From JBDSKH01 sp035495435 (GTDB lineage: Bacteria; Actinomycetota; Actinomycetes; Actinomycetales; Microbacteriaceae): DNA of 59,997 nt. Where the stretch lies: contig DATJFV010000012.1 in assembly GCA_035495435.1 (NCBI GenBank), positions 1-59,997 on the forward strand. The letters run 5' to 3'. The notes beneath the pieces were generated by a model, which saw only the letters and a program-made list of their open reading frames with translations, did no database searches and was not told the DNA's origin. The translations under genes were made by a program, and so were the position numbers. This document shows, in pieces, positions 40,620 through 48,977 of this stretch; the first letter of the stretch is position 1; the number at the start of each line of letters is the position of its first letter.

Positions 40620-41105
40620 ATGACCGGCGAGACGACGGATGCCGCGGGCATCATCGTGCGTGCGGTCGCGTGGGATCATCCCGGCGGGGCGGTGCTCCGC
40701 GAGGCGCAGCGGGTCGAGGTGCGCGAGGTGTACTACCCCGAGCTCGCGGAGTCGGAGCCGGGACCCGCGCCCACCGCCGAGGACATCCTGGTGTTCTATG
40801 TGGCCTTCGACGGCGACCGTGCAGTCGGTACCGGTGCTCTCCGCGGAATCGACGCCGAGCACGGCGAGGTGAAACGCATGTATGTCGACCCGGCGTACCG
40901 CGGATCCGGTGTCGCCGCCCGGATCCTGCGCACCCTCGAAGACGACGCGCGTGCCCGCGGCTGGAACCGTCTCGTGCTCGAGACCGGTGACACGATGCGA
41001 CCGGCGCAGCGCTTCTACCGCCGCATGGGCTACGAGCCGATCCCGCTGTTCGGTCATTACGCCTCATCCGACCTGTCGGTGTGCTTCGGGAAGTCGCTGG
41101 CGTAG
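40620..41105 (+). CDS. GNAT-family N-acetyltransferase
   Basis: A 161-residue GNAT domain protein. The acetyl-CoA motif A is KRMYVDPAYRGSGVAARILR (R/Q-x-x-G-x-G/A form, near residue 85), preceded by LVFYVAFDGDRAVGTGAL and followed by LVLETGDTMRPAQRFYRRMGYEPIPLFG, typical of small-molecule or protein N-acetyltransferases. The acceptor is unknown. The ATG lies 22 bases after the purC stop and the gene may be read with purDC. An in-frame downstream GTG could shorten it by a few residues. Confidence 0.9.
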   Translation: MTGETTDAAGIIVRAVAWDHPGGAVLREAQRVEVREVYYPELAESEPGPAPTAEDILVFYVAFDGDRAVGTGALRGIDAEHGEVKRMYVDPAYRGSGVAARILRTLEDDARARGWNRLVLETGDTMRPAQRFYRRMGYEPIPLFGHYASSDLSVCFGKSLA

Positions 41106-41123
41106 CCGGGCGTTGCACTGAGC

Positions 41124-41993
41124 ATGGTCCTTCATCCCGAGCAGCTCGCCGCGGACACCGCGATGGGTGCGGTGACGCTGAATGTGGCCGACCCCGACCG
41201 CATGACGACGTACTACCGCGACGGGGTGGGGCTCGAGGTGCTGAGCCAGGAGGGTCCGCGGACCGTTCTGGGGCGCGGCGCGACCCCCGTGGTGGTGCTC
41301 GAGCACACCCCGGCCCTGAAACACGCGGCTCCGCACGAGGCGGGGCTGTTCCACACGGCGATCCTGTTCGACACCGAGGAGGCGTTGGCGGCGGCCGTGT
41401 ACTCGGTGGCGCAGAAGTATCCGGGCACCTTCACCGGGTCGAGCGACCACCTGGTCAGCAAGGCGTTCTACTTCGACGATGTCGAGGGCAACGGGGTGGA
41501 GCTGTACTGGGACCGCGACCGCAGCGAGTGGTCGTGGACGCACGGCACGATCGAGATGGGCACGATCTTCCTCGACCCGAACCGGTTCCTTCAGGAGCAC
41601 CTCAGCGAGCGCGCGCTCGAGGGCCCCGGTTTCGGTGCCGCCCAGGTCGGGCATGTGCATCTGAGCGTCGGCGACATCGCCACCGCGGCGGAGTTCTACG
41701 TCGACCGGCTGGGCTTCGATCGCACCATCGAGATTCCCGGCCAGGCGGTGTTCGTCAGTGCGGGCGGGTACCACCACCACATGGCGATGAACGTCTGGAA
41801 CAGCCGCGGGGCGGGCCGCCGGCAGCGCACTCTCGGGCTGGGGCAGGTCGACATCGTGGTGCCGGGTGCCGACGACGTCGGTGAACTGACCGAGCGGATG
41901 CGGCACTACGGCGTCGCGGCGCGTGACGACGGGCAGACGGTCGCCTTCGATGACCCGTGGTCGAACCTGATCAGGGTGCGAGCCGCGGGCTAG
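41124..41993 (+). CDS. VOC-family dioxygenase-like protein (two glyoxalase domains)
   Basis: A 289-residue protein made of two or three VOC modules, like the Bacillus CatE group of ring-cleavage dioxygenase-like proteins. The first module starts AVTLNVADPDRMTTYYRDGVGL and has GLFHTAILF with a metal-type His; the middle ends DVEGNGVELYWDRDRSEW; the second has GHVHLSVGDIATAAEFYVDRLGF and GYHHHMAMNVW, with histidines and a glutamate position suited to Fe binding. The reaction is not established. It converges with the truncated alcohol-dehydrogenase-like gene, overlapping its 3' end by 23 bases. Confidence 0.85.
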   Translation: MVLHPEQLAADTAMGAVTLNVADPDRMTTYYRDGVGLEVLSQEGPRTVLGRGATPVVVLEHTPALKHAAPHEAGLFHTAILFDTEEALAAAVYSVAQKYPGTFTGSSDHLVSKAFYFDDVEGNGVELYWDRDRSEWSWTHGTIEMGTIFLDPNRFLQEHLSERALEGPGFGAAQVGHVHLSVGDIATAAEFYVDRLGFDRTIEIPGQAVFVSAGGYHHHMAMNVWNSRGAGRRQRTLGLGQVDIVVPGADDVGELTERMRHYGVAARDDGQTVAFDDPWSNLIRVRAAG

Positions 41994-42609
41994 GACGCAG
42001 CGCCACCCGCGCACCGGCGACGAGCGCCGCGTAGGCGACCGCGGCATCCGCGAGCGCGAACTCGGCGAGGTCGGCCGGTGCGCCGGACCGCGCGATGCCG
42101 AGGGCGAGCTGCTCGGCCGTGAAGGCGCCGCAGGAGGCGACCGCGGCGACGGCTGCGGGCAGGTCGTCGTCGATGCGGATCACGGGGGTGCGGGCGAGCA
42201 GGTGCACGTGGGTGGCGCAGCCGCCGGAGAGCTCCCAGCCGCGCATCACCCGGTCGTACCCGTACCGGTGGCTCCCGACGCCCGCAGCCCAGACGATGCG
42301 GTCACCGACGGCCAGCCGCACCCCGTGCACGTCGCGCGGACGCCGCTGCGCCGCCACCGCGACCACCCGTCCCACCTGCTCGTGCCCGAGCACGACGGGG
42401 CCGTGCACGTGGTCCGCGCCGGCGAGGATGCGCGCGTCGGCCGGGCACAGAGTGACCAGTTCGACGGCGACCAGCGTCTCGCCGGGACGCAGCACCACCG
42501 CGGGCACACCGATGACCGCCAGCGGCCGACCCGCCCCCAGGAACACCACCGCTTCGGCGCCGATGTCGAGCTGCCTCGGATCCGCGGCCGCGCGCGCAGT
42601 CACGGTCAC
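41971..42609 (-). CDS. Alcohol-dehydrogenase-like (GroES-type) domain protein lacking the cofactor domain
   Basis: About 212 residues that match only the N-terminal catalytic (GroES-like) half of zinc MDR dehydrogenases: LVTLCPADARILAGADHVHG, then VVLGHEQVGRVVAVA (the GHE zinc motif) and VGDRIVWAAGVGSHRYGYD. ASCGAFTAEQL near the end is where the NAD-binding Rossmann domain should begin, but the protein soon stops without a GxGxxG motif. This form resembles the N-terminal half of phosphonate-associated ADHs. It may be a truncated relic or a short stand-alone type. GTG at 42609 is chosen because TACCGT lies seven bases upstream; an ATG at 42648 is also in frame. Confidence 0.7.
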   Translation of the reverse strand: MTVTARAAADPRQLDIGAEAVVFLGAGRPLAVIGVPAVVLRPGETLVAVELVTLCPADARILAGADHVHGPVVLGHEQVGRVVAVAAQRRPRDVHGVRLAVGDRIVWAAGVGSHRYGYDRVMRGWELSGGCATHVHLLARTPVIRIDDDLPAAVAAVASCGAFTAEQLALGIARSGAPADLAEFALADAAVAYAALVAGARVALRPSPRLAP

Positions 42610-42669
42610 GGCGCCGACGGTACGCAGGGCCGGTGAACGCGCGCCCAACGCGGGCTAAACTCATCCGCC

Positions 42670-43443
42670 GTGAGCACCGGTCGCCTTCCCGAGCGCAAGC
42701 CGGGTCTGCTGCGGGCCAGTCGCGCGCTGGCGGTGCTGCAGGGTCCGGTGGTGCTGCGGCAGGGGCGCCGGTTGCGGCAGGCGACACCGCACCTGCCCGA
42801 TGCGGCTCTGCCGTGGACCGGTGAGGTGCCCGGGCCCGATCCGGTGCGGCTTCTGGTGCTGGGGGATTCGACGGCAGCGGGCGTCGGGGCTCCGACGCAG
42901 GAGGATGCGCTGCCGGGGTGGCTGGCGCGCGCCCTGCAGGAGCGGACCGGCCGCGGCATCCGGTGGCGGGCCGTGGGCGAGAACGGCGCGACCGCGCGCG
43001 ACCTGGTCGAGCGCTACCTCGAGGCCGCCCTCGAGCAGCCCGCCGATCTGCTGTTCCTGACGATCGGCGCGAACGATGCGATGAAGATGCGCGGCGCCGG
43101 GGCGTATGTGCGCGATGTGCGCGCCATCCTCGACGCCTTCGCGGGCGCGAACCCCGGCTCTTTCGTGGTGATGTCGTCGCTGCCGGTGTTCGGGCGGTTC
43201 ACGCTGTTGCCCGACCCGCTGCGCACCGCCCTCTACCGGCACAGCCTCGCGCTGGAGGGCGCCGCGCGCCGACTCCTGGAACCCCGCCCGCTGAGCGTGA
43301 TGTCGGCCGACCCTCCGCCGTACGCCGACGACTTCTGGGCCGACGACCTCTTCCACCCCGGTCCGAACGGTTACCGCGACTGGGCGGAGTGGGCGATCGA
43401 CGAGGCGTGGGACCGGGGCCTCGCGGCGGCGCTTCAGCGATGA
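42670..43443 (+). CDS. SGNH/GDSL hydrolase, first of a tandem pair
   Basis: A 257-residue SGNH hydrolase. Block I is VLGDSTAAGVGAPTQ near residue 63 with the nucleophile serine, block II lies in VGENGATARDL, block III is TIGANDAMKMRG near 132 (Asn), and block V is DDLFHPGPNGYRDW near 226 (Asp and His). The N-terminal 50 residues (RKPGLLRASRALAVLQGPVV) are basic and amphipathic and suggest membrane association with no cleaved signal. The substrate is an ester of lipid or sugar. GTG start nine bases after TAAACT (42656-42661). The stop overlaps the next SGNH gene. Confidence 0.9.
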   Translation: MSTGRLPERKPGLLRASRALAVLQGPVVLRQGRRLRQATPHLPDAALPWTGEVPGPDPVRLLVLGDSTAAGVGAPTQEDALPGWLARALQERTGRGIRWRAVGENGATARDLVERYLEAALEQPADLLFLTIGANDAMKMRGAGAYVRDVRAILDAFAGANPGSFVVMSSLPVFGRFTLLPDPLRTALYRHSLALEGAARRLLEPRPLSVMSADPPPYADDFWADDLFHPGPNGYRDWAEWAIDEAWDRGLAAALQR

Positions 43444-44117
43444 GCCGGCTGCCGCTGCTGCTGCTCGCGCCGGTCGTTCTGGCGCAGGGCGCGCGCCTGC
43501 GCCGGACCACCCCGAGCATGCCTCCCGCCGCTCCCCGTGAGGGCGGGCCGGGCCGGGCGGGGTCGGGCGTGGTCCGGCTGCTGGTGCTCGGCGATTCGAC
43601 CGCGGTGGGCACGGGGGTGACCGACATGGCGGATGCCGTGGCCGGCCACCTGGCCCGTCGCGTCCCGGCCGCGTGGCGGGTGGTCGGCGACAACGGTCTG
43701 CGCTCCGATGAGCTGCTCGACCGGTATCTCGCCACCGCAGCGGAGCGCCCTGCCGACCTCATCGTGGTGCTCGCGGGCTGGAACGACGCACTCCAGCTGC
43801 GGTCGGCACGCGCGTTCGCGACGGCGACCGGCGCCCTGCTCGACGGGCTGCGCGCCGCCCACCCGGCCGCGCGGATCGCGCTGGTCGCCCCGCCGCGGTT
43901 CGGGCGCTTCGCGGTGTTCCCGCAGCCGCTGCGCTGGGCGCTGGGCCGGCACACGGACGGTCTGACCCGAGCCGCACGGCGGCTGACCGTCGAGCGCGGC
44001 ATCCCGCTCGTGCCGGGTTTCGACGGGGTGCACGTCGCGAGCGACCGGTTCCACCCCGACGCGGCCGGGTATGCCGGGCTCGCCGCCGACGTGGCCGTCG
44101 CGCTCCATTTAGACTGA
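43440..44117 (+). CDS. SGNH/GDSL hydrolase, second of a tandem pair
   Basis: A 225-residue paralogue of the previous gene. It has VLGDSTAVGTGVTD near residue 50, VVGDNGLRSDELLDRY, VLAGWNDALQLR near 112 (the block III Asn) and SDRFHPDAAGYAGLA near 200 (Asp/His). The N-terminus LPLLLLAPVVLAQGARLRR is hydrophobic and may be an anchor or signal. Note the GWND in place of the usual GxND. The two proteins share the whole domain order and both begin with a PVVLAQG-like phrase, so they arose by duplication. ATGA overlap couples them. They probably act together, perhaps on cell-surface esters. Confidence 0.88.
   Translation: MSRLPLLLLAPVVLAQGARLRRTTPSMPPAAPREGGPGRAGSGVVRLLVLGDSTAVGTGVTDMADAVAGHLARRVPAAWRVVGDNGLRSDELLDRYLATAAERPADLIVVLAGWNDALQLRSARAFATATGALLDGLRAAHPAARIALVAPPRFGRFAVFPQPLRWALGRHTDGLTRAARRLTVERGIPLVPGFDGVHVASDRFHPDAAGYAGLAADVAVALHLD
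44110..44115 (+). promoter_or_regulatory. -10 hexamer TAGACT for leaderless purS
   Basis: TAGACT, six bases (GAGCAC), then the purS ATG at 44122. The hexamer lies over the last codons of the second SGNH gene. Confidence 0.55.
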
Positions 44118-44121
44118 GCAC

Positions 44122-44385
44122 ATGCCCACCATCGTGGTCGACGTCATGCCCAAAGCCGAACTGCTCGACCCTGCGGGCAAGGCGGTGGCCGGCGCCCTGC
44201 ACCGCCTCGGCAAACCCGAATTCAGCGCGGTGCGCATCGGCAAGCGCTTCGAGCTGACCGTCGACGGCGAGGTGACCGATGCGGTGCTCGCCGAGGCGCG
44301 CGAGCTCGCCGCCGACATGCTGAGCAACGGCGTCATCGAAGACGTCGTCGGCGTCTACGCACTGCCCGAGCAGGCCGGCGCCTGA
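44122..44385 (+). CDS. purS: Phosphoribosylformylglycinamidine synthase subunit PurS
   Basis: An 87-residue PurS protein: TIVVDVMPKAELLDPAGKA, then VAGALHRLGKPEF, VRIGKRFELTVDG, and an acidic C-terminal ending ELAADMLSNGVIEDVVG. PurS bridges PurL and PurQ to form the three-part FGAM synthase found in Gram-positives and archaea. The TGA overlaps the purQ ATG (TGATG). A TAGACT -10 six bases upstream gives purS its own leaderless transcript independent of the SGNH genes. Confidence 0.96.
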   Translation: MPTIVVDVMPKAELLDPAGKAVAGALHRLGKPEFSAVRIGKRFELTVDGEVTDAVLAEARELAADMLSNGVIEDVVGVYALPEQAGA

Positions 44386-45083
44386 TGCGCATCGGCGTCG
44401 TCACGTTCCCGGGCTCTCTCGACGACCGCGACGCACAGCGCGCGGTGCGGCTCGCCGGCGGTGAGCCGGTGGCGCTCTGGCACGGCAGCCACGACCTCGA
44501 AGGGGTCGACGCGATCGTGCTGCCCGGCGGGTTCTCGTACGGCGACTACCTGCGCTGCGGGGCGATCGCCGCACGTTCGCCGATCATGGCCGAGGTGATC
44601 TCCGCCGCGAACGCGGGGATGCCGGTGCTCGGCATCTGCAACGGCTTCCAGATCCTCGTCGAGGCGCACCTGCTGCCCGGCGGCCTCATCCGCAATGACC
44701 ACGGCGACTTCATCTGCCGCGACCAGGTGATCCGGGTCGAGAACGCGTCGACCGCGTGGACGAACGGGTTCACCGTCGGCCAGGAGATCACGATCCCGTT
44801 GAAGAACGCGGAGGGCGGCTTCATCGCGTCCGAGGAGGACCTGAAGCGGCTCGAGGGCGAGGGGCTGGTGGCGTTCCGCTACGTCGGCGTGAACCCGAAC
44901 GGATCTCTCGACGACATCGCCGGCCTCACCAACGCGCGCGGCAACGTGGTCGGGCTGATGCCGCATCCCGAGCACGCCTCCGAGCCCGGCTTCGGCCCCG
45001 ACACGCCCGCCGCCATGCGGTCGGGTGTCGACGGCCTCACCTTCTTCACCAGCGTGCTGTCGCACACCCTCGCCACCGTCTAA
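44385..45083 (+). CDS. purQ: Phosphoribosylformylglycinamidine synthase, glutaminase subunit PurQ
   Basis: A 232-residue class I glutamine amidotransferase feeding ammonia to PurL. It opens RIGVVTFPGSLDDRDAQRAV, has VLPGGFSYGDYLRCGAIAAR, the nucleophile Cys in VLGICNGFQIL near residue 85, and the His/Glu pair in LMPHPEHASEP near 195. Length is typical. It overlaps purS by the TGATG junction. Its partner purL is 6.5 kb to the right, which separates the complex genes more than in classical pur operons. Confidence 0.97.
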   Translation: MRIGVVTFPGSLDDRDAQRAVRLAGGEPVALWHGSHDLEGVDAIVLPGGFSYGDYLRCGAIAARSPIMAEVISAANAGMPVLGICNGFQILVEAHLLPGGLIRNDHGDFICRDQVIRVENASTAWTNGFTVGQEITIPLKNAEGGFIASEEDLKRLEGEGLVAFRYVGVNPNGSLDDIAGLTNARGNVVGLMPHPEHASEPGFGPDTPAAMRSGVDGLTFFTSVLSHTLATV

Positions 45084-45113
45084 CCACCGCACCACCTGAA
45101 AGGATCGACGACG

Positions 45114-46043
45114 ATGTCGGTTCAGGCGCCCTCCGCCGTCGTGCTCATCCGGCCGCACCACTTCGCCCCGAACTCGCAGACCGCGTCGGACAACGTGTTC
45201 CAGACGATCGACGAAGGCCGCAGCGCGCGGGAGGTGGCGGATGCGGCGCGGGCCGACGCCGACCGGCTGGCGGACGCGCTCGAGGGGGCCGGCGTCACCG
45301 TGCACGTCTTCGACGACCTGGAGGAGACCCGGCCCGACAGCGTCTTTCCGAACAACTGGTTCTCGACCCACGCCGGCGGCCGGATCGCGGTGTACCCGAT
45401 GTACGCCCCGAACCGCCGCCTGGAGCGCCGCACCGACGTGCTCGAGCTGCTCAAGCACCGCTACCGGGTGCAAGAGATCATCGACTACTCCGGGCTCGAA
45501 CCCGACGGGCTGTTCCTCGAGGGAACCGGCGCGATGGTGCTCGACAACCTGAACCGCACCGCCTACGTGGTGCGTTCGCACCGGGCCGACCCGATCGTGC
45601 TGGAGCGCTTCTGCACCGCGTTCGGCTACGAGCCGATGGTGTTCGATGCCGAACTGCACGGGGTGCCGATCTACCACACCAACGTGATGATGTGCATCGG
45701 CACGGAGTTCGCGCTCGTCGGGCTCGACGCCATGACCACGCGCCGCGACGAGATCGCCGAGCGTCTGGCCGAGCAGGGTCGCGAGGTGATCGCGCTGACC
45801 GCGTCGCAGCTCGAGGATTTCGCCGGCAACGCGATCGAGCTGCACGGCCGCGACGGGCGGGTGCTCGCGCTCTCGGAACGCGCCGCCGCATCCCTCACCC
45901 CGTCACAGGTCGAGATCATCGAACGCAGCGCGCGCCTGCTGCCGGTGGACGTCTCGACGATCGAGCTGGAGGGCGGGTCGGTGCGCTGCATGATCGCCGG
46001 CATCCACCTCGACAAGCGCCCCGCGGCACCCCCCGCTACGTGA
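45114..46043 (+). CDS. ctlX: Citrulline-utilisation hydrolase, CtlX type (guanidino-group modifying superfamily)
   Basis: A 309-residue amidinotransferase-fold protein of the CtlX group. Features are VVLIRPHHFAPNSQTASDN, VFPNNWFSTH with the substrate-binding Asn/Trp, LFLEGTGAMVLDNLNRTAYV, the histidine in YHTNVMMCIG near residue 190, and the nucleophile cysteine in GGSVRCMIAGIHL near 292. CtlX was proposed to act on citrulline or arginine-like compounds. AAAGGA lies about ten bases before the ATG. The gene stands alone after purQ and converges with the ABC permease gene, overlapping by eight bases. No arc or arg genes are nearby. Confidence 0.92.
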   Translation: MSVQAPSAVVLIRPHHFAPNSQTASDNVFQTIDEGRSAREVADAARADADRLADALEGAGVTVHVFDDLEETRPDSVFPNNWFSTHAGGRIAVYPMYAPNRRLERRTDVLELLKHRYRVQEIIDYSGLEPDGLFLEGTGAMVLDNLNRTAYVVRSHRADPIVLERFCTAFGYEPMVFDAELHGVPIYHTNVMMCIGTEFALVGLDAMTTRRDEIAERLAEQGREVIALTASQLEDFAGNAIELHGRDGRVLALSERAAASLTPSQVEIIERSARLLPVDVSTIELEGGSVRCMIAGIHLDKRPAAPPAT

Positions 46044-46848
46044 CGTCGCGGCGCCAGAACGTGGTGGCACCGATGACGAGGAAGACGACGGCGTACCCGG
46101 CCAGCACGAGGCCGCCCTGCCACCACTCCAGCGCGTCGGAGCCGCCGGCGAGGGTGCTGTAGAAACTCGCCCCCACCAGCGCGTCGCTCGCCGCACCCGG
46201 CAGGAAGCGCGCCACGCCCGAGAGGGCGTCGACGAACGCGGCCGCGGTCCGCGCGATCGGCTCGACGAACTGGGTGAACGCCAGGATCGCCACGATCGAG
46301 CCGACCTGGCTGGGGATCAGCACCCCGATCCCGACACCCACCACGCCCCAGATCGCCATCGCCAGCACCATCCGGGCCACCAGCGCCCAGGTCGCGCCGT
46401 CACCCAGCTGCGTGTCCTCGCCCACCGCGTTCAGCACCGCGGCACCCGGTCCGACGGTCGCCGCCGACCCCGCGACTCCGTACGCCGCGCCGAGCACGGC
46501 CGCGACGACCAGCTTGCCGACGAGCACCATCCAGCGGTGCGGTGTCGCCAGGAACGTGGTGCTCAGCGTGCGGTGCCGCACCTCCGACGTCACCGACATC
46601 GCCCCGAGGATCAGCGGGAACACGAAACCGGATGCGGTGGCCATGCTGTAGACGATCGGCGCGAGTTCCAGCCCGCCCAGCTGCGGCCCTCCCGCTCCGG
46701 GGGTCTGCGGAGCCACGGTCAACGCGAACGCGATGCCCGCCGCACCCAGCCCCGCGTAGCCGACCAGGATCAGCAGAAGCAGCCACCACATCCGGGTCGT
46801 GAACGTCTTGGCGAACTCGGCGGCGATCGCCCGCCCGAGCGCGGTCAT
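46036..46848 (-). CDS. ABC transporter permease (ABC-2 type)
   Basis: A 270-residue membrane protein with six helices: an initial EFAKTFTTRMWWLLLLILVGYAGL, a long periplasmic loop (TPGAGGPQLGG), and later SATVGPGAAVLNAV and AIWGVVGVGIGVLI. The phrase VTSEVRHRTLSTTFLATPHRW is characteristic of ABC-2 permeases in drug or bacteriocin exporters. It partners with the ATPase encoded upstream; the stop of that gene overlaps this start. It likely exports a hydrophobic compound. The substrate is unknown. Confidence 0.88.
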   Translation of the reverse strand: MTALGRAIAAEFAKTFTTRMWWLLLLILVGYAGLGAAGIAFALTVAPQTPGAGGPQLGGLELAPIVYSMATASGFVFPLILGAMSVTSEVRHRTLSTTFLATPHRWMVLVGKLVVAAVLGAAYGVAGSAATVGPGAAVLNAVGEDTQLGDGATWALVARMVLAMAIWGVVGVGIGVLIPSQVGSIVAILAFTQFVEPIARTAAAFVDALSGVARFLPGAASDALVGASFYSTLAGGSDALEWWQGGLVLAGYAVVFLVIGATTFWRRDVT

Positions 46849-47750
46849 CGCGCAGCCCCCTCACCGGTCGCGGCGTCGTGGCCGACGAGGGCGAGGAACT
46901 CCTCCTCGAGCCCGCCTCCGCCGCGCAGCTCGCGCAACGCCACCCCGGCGGCCAGCGCGATGCGGCCCACCTCGGCGGGGTCGGCGTCGACCGACAGCCC
47001 CTCGGGCACCGCGCGCGGGGTCAGCCCGGCCACCGTCAGCGCCGCCGCGAGCGCGGCCCGGTCGGGCGCGTCGACCACGGTCGCCTGCCCGGCGCCGAGG
47101 CCGGTGAGCGGGCCGTCGTAGCGCAGCCGCCCGTCGGCGAGGACGACGACGTCGTCGACGGTCTGCTGCACCTCGCTCAGCAGGTGCGAGCTGAGCAGCA
47201 CCGTCCGCCCCTCGGCGGCGAGGGCGCGCAGGAACCCGCGAGTCCAGCGGATGCCTTCCGGGTCGAGTCCGTTGATCGGTTCGTCGAGAACCAGCACGCC
47301 CGGATCGCCGAGCAGCGCGGTCGCGAGCGCCAGGCGCTGCCGCATCCCCATCGAGTACCCTCCGACCCGACGGTCGGCGTAGGCGTCCATGCCCACCAGT
47401 TCGAGCACCGTGCCGACACGTGCGCGTGGGAGGCCCCCGGCGATCGCGGCCGCGGTGAGGTGCGCGCGGGCGTTGCGGCCCGGGTGGAATGCCGCCTCCA
47501 GCGCGGCGCCGACCCGGCGCATCGGATCGGGCAGCGTCGCGTACCGCACCCCACCGATCGTGGCGCGGCCCGCCGTGGCGGTGACGAGCCCGAGCAGCAC
47601 CCGCAGGCTCGTCGACTTGCCCGCGCCGTTGGGCCCGAGGAACCCGGTCACCCGGCCGGGCTGCACGGTGAAGCTGAGGTCGCTGACGGCCCGGACCGCG
47701 CCGAAGTTCTTGGTCACGCCCTCGAACACGATCGTCTCGCCGCTGGTCAT
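46845..47750 (-). CDS. ABC transporter ATP-binding protein
   Basis: A 301-residue ATPase. Walker A is GFLGPNGAGKSTSLRVLLGL near residue 38, the ABC signature is GYSMGMRQRLALATALLG near 137, and Walker B is VLVLDEPINGLDPEG near 160, followed by an H-loop His in LSSHLLSEV. After the NBD, residues 225-301 form a C-terminal domain typical of the DRA/EcsA-like exporter ATPases. It overlaps its membrane partner gene downstream and the MscS-like gene upstream (ATGA type), suggesting one three-gene operon. Confidence 0.95.
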   Translation of the reverse strand: MTSGETIVFEGVTKNFGAVRAVSDLSFTVQPGRVTGFLGPNGAGKSTSLRVLLGLVTATAGRATIGGVRYATLPDPMRRVGAALEAAFHPGRNARAHLTAAAIAGGLPRARVGTVLELVGMDAYADRRVGGYSMGMRQRLALATALLGDPGVLVLDEPINGLDPEGIRWTRGFLRALAAEGRTVLLSSHLLSEVQQTVDDVVVLADGRLRYDGPLTGLGAGQATVVDAPDRAALAAALTVAGLTPRAVPEGLSVDADPAEVGRIALAAGVALRELRGGGGLEEEFLALVGHDAATGEGAAR

Positions 47751-48904
47751 CGCGCGTCCTCCCGGTCGTGCGGCTGGGCCTGGAAGCCCCGGCCGCGCTC
47801 CTCCGCTTCCGGGCTTCCGCTGAACAGCCCGTCAGCCGACGAGCCCTTGCCCGACGCACGGCGCTCGGCCTCGACCAGCTGCACCCGCTGCCGCGGCAGA
47901 CCGGCGGGGCTCTTGGCGTGCATCCACTCGACCAGCTTCTCGCGCACCGCGCACCGCAGATCCCACAGCGCCCCGGCGTTGGCGGCGGTGACGAGCACGC
48001 GCACCCGCACGAAACCCCCGGTGGCGCCGGTGATCTGCAACGATGCCGTGCGGCCGTCCCAGAGCGGCTCGTCGGCGACGACGCGCTGCAACTGCTCACG
48101 CATCTGCTGCGGGCTGACCCGCCAGTCGACGTCGAACTCCACCGATCCGAGAAGTTCGCTGCCGTTGCGGGTCCAGTTCTCGAACGGACGCGACGTGAAG
48201 TAGGTCGAGGGCAGAATCACCCGGCGGTCGTCCCAGACCCGCACGACGATGTAGGTCAGCGTGATCTCCTCGATCCGCCCCCACTCGCCGTCGGCGATGA
48301 CCACGTCGTCGACCCGGATCGCGTCCGAGAACGCCAACTGCAGCCCCGCGAAGACGTTCGAGAGCGCCGACTGTGCGGCGATGCCGGCGACCACGCTGAC
48401 GACGCCCGCGGAGGCGAGCAGGCTGGCCCCGGCGGCCTGCACGCCGTCGAAGGTGAACAGCACCGCGCCAACGGTGACGATCGCGATCACCACCGTGGCG
48501 ACGCGCCGCAGGATCGCGACCTGGGTCGTGATCCGCCGCGCGACCCGGTTGTCGTCGACGTCGATCGGATGCCGTGCGAGCGTCCGCGCGAACAGGAAGC
48601 TGACGATTCCCGCCGCCAGCCAGCCGCCCGACGCGATCACGGCGACGCGCAGCACATGCACCACCGCCGGCTCGGCCTCCTCGGCCGAGGCCGGCCAGAA
48701 CGCGGCCACGGCGATCCAGAGTCCGGTGGTGAGGATCAGCACCCGGAACGGTCGGCGAATCGACCCGATCGAGCGGGCATGCCATCCGGCGCGGCGTGCG
48801 ATCAGGCGAATCGGGATGGTGACGGCGAGCGTGATGATGACGGCGGCCAGCACCGCGGCGACCGCGGCGATGGTGAAGGCCGTCCACTCCTCGGGCAGGG
48901 ACAC
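47747..48904 (-). CDS. Small-conductance mechanosensitive channel (MscS family)
   Basis: A 385-residue channel protein. Four N-terminal helices lead to the pore-lining TM3 GASLLASAGVVSVVAGIAAQ, followed by SALSNVFAGLQLAFSDAIRV and the beta-domain segment GEWGRIEEITLTYIVVRVWDDRRVILP, all hallmarks of MscS. The C-terminal cytoplasmic domain is normal and ends in an added charged tail (ERRASGKGSSADGLF). It vents solutes during hypo-osmotic shock. The GTG start has GAGGAGG upstream. Its 3' end overlaps the ATPase gene. Confidence 0.92.
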   Translation of the reverse strand: MSLPEEWTAFTIAAVAAVLAAVIITLAVTIPIRLIARRAGWHARSIGSIRRPFRVLILTTGLWIAVAAFWPASAEEAEPAVVHVLRVAVIASGGWLAAGIVSFLFARTLARHPIDVDDNRVARRITTQVAILRRVATVVIAIVTVGAVLFTFDGVQAAGASLLASAGVVSVVAGIAAQSALSNVFAGLQLAFSDAIRVDDVVIADGEWGRIEEITLTYIVVRVWDDRRVILPSTYFTSRPFENWTRNGSELLGSVEFDVDWRVSPQQMREQLQRVVADEPLWDGRTASLQITGATGGFVRVRVLVTAANAGALWDLRCAVREKLVEWMHAKSPAGLPRQRVQLVEAERRASGKGSSADGLFSGSPEAEERGRGFQAQPHDREDAR

Positions 48905-48965
48905 GAGCGTCCTCCTCTGGTCGGGCTCCTCTCCACGGTAACGGGTGCGCGGGCGGGCCGGTCAG

Positions 48966-48971
48966 TACGCT
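48966..48971 (+). promoter_or_regulatory. -10 hexamer TACGCT for leaderless DUF2254 gene
   Basis: TACGCT, six bases (GGGCCG), then the ATG at 48978. Confidence 0.5.
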
Positions 48972-48977
48972 GGGCCG

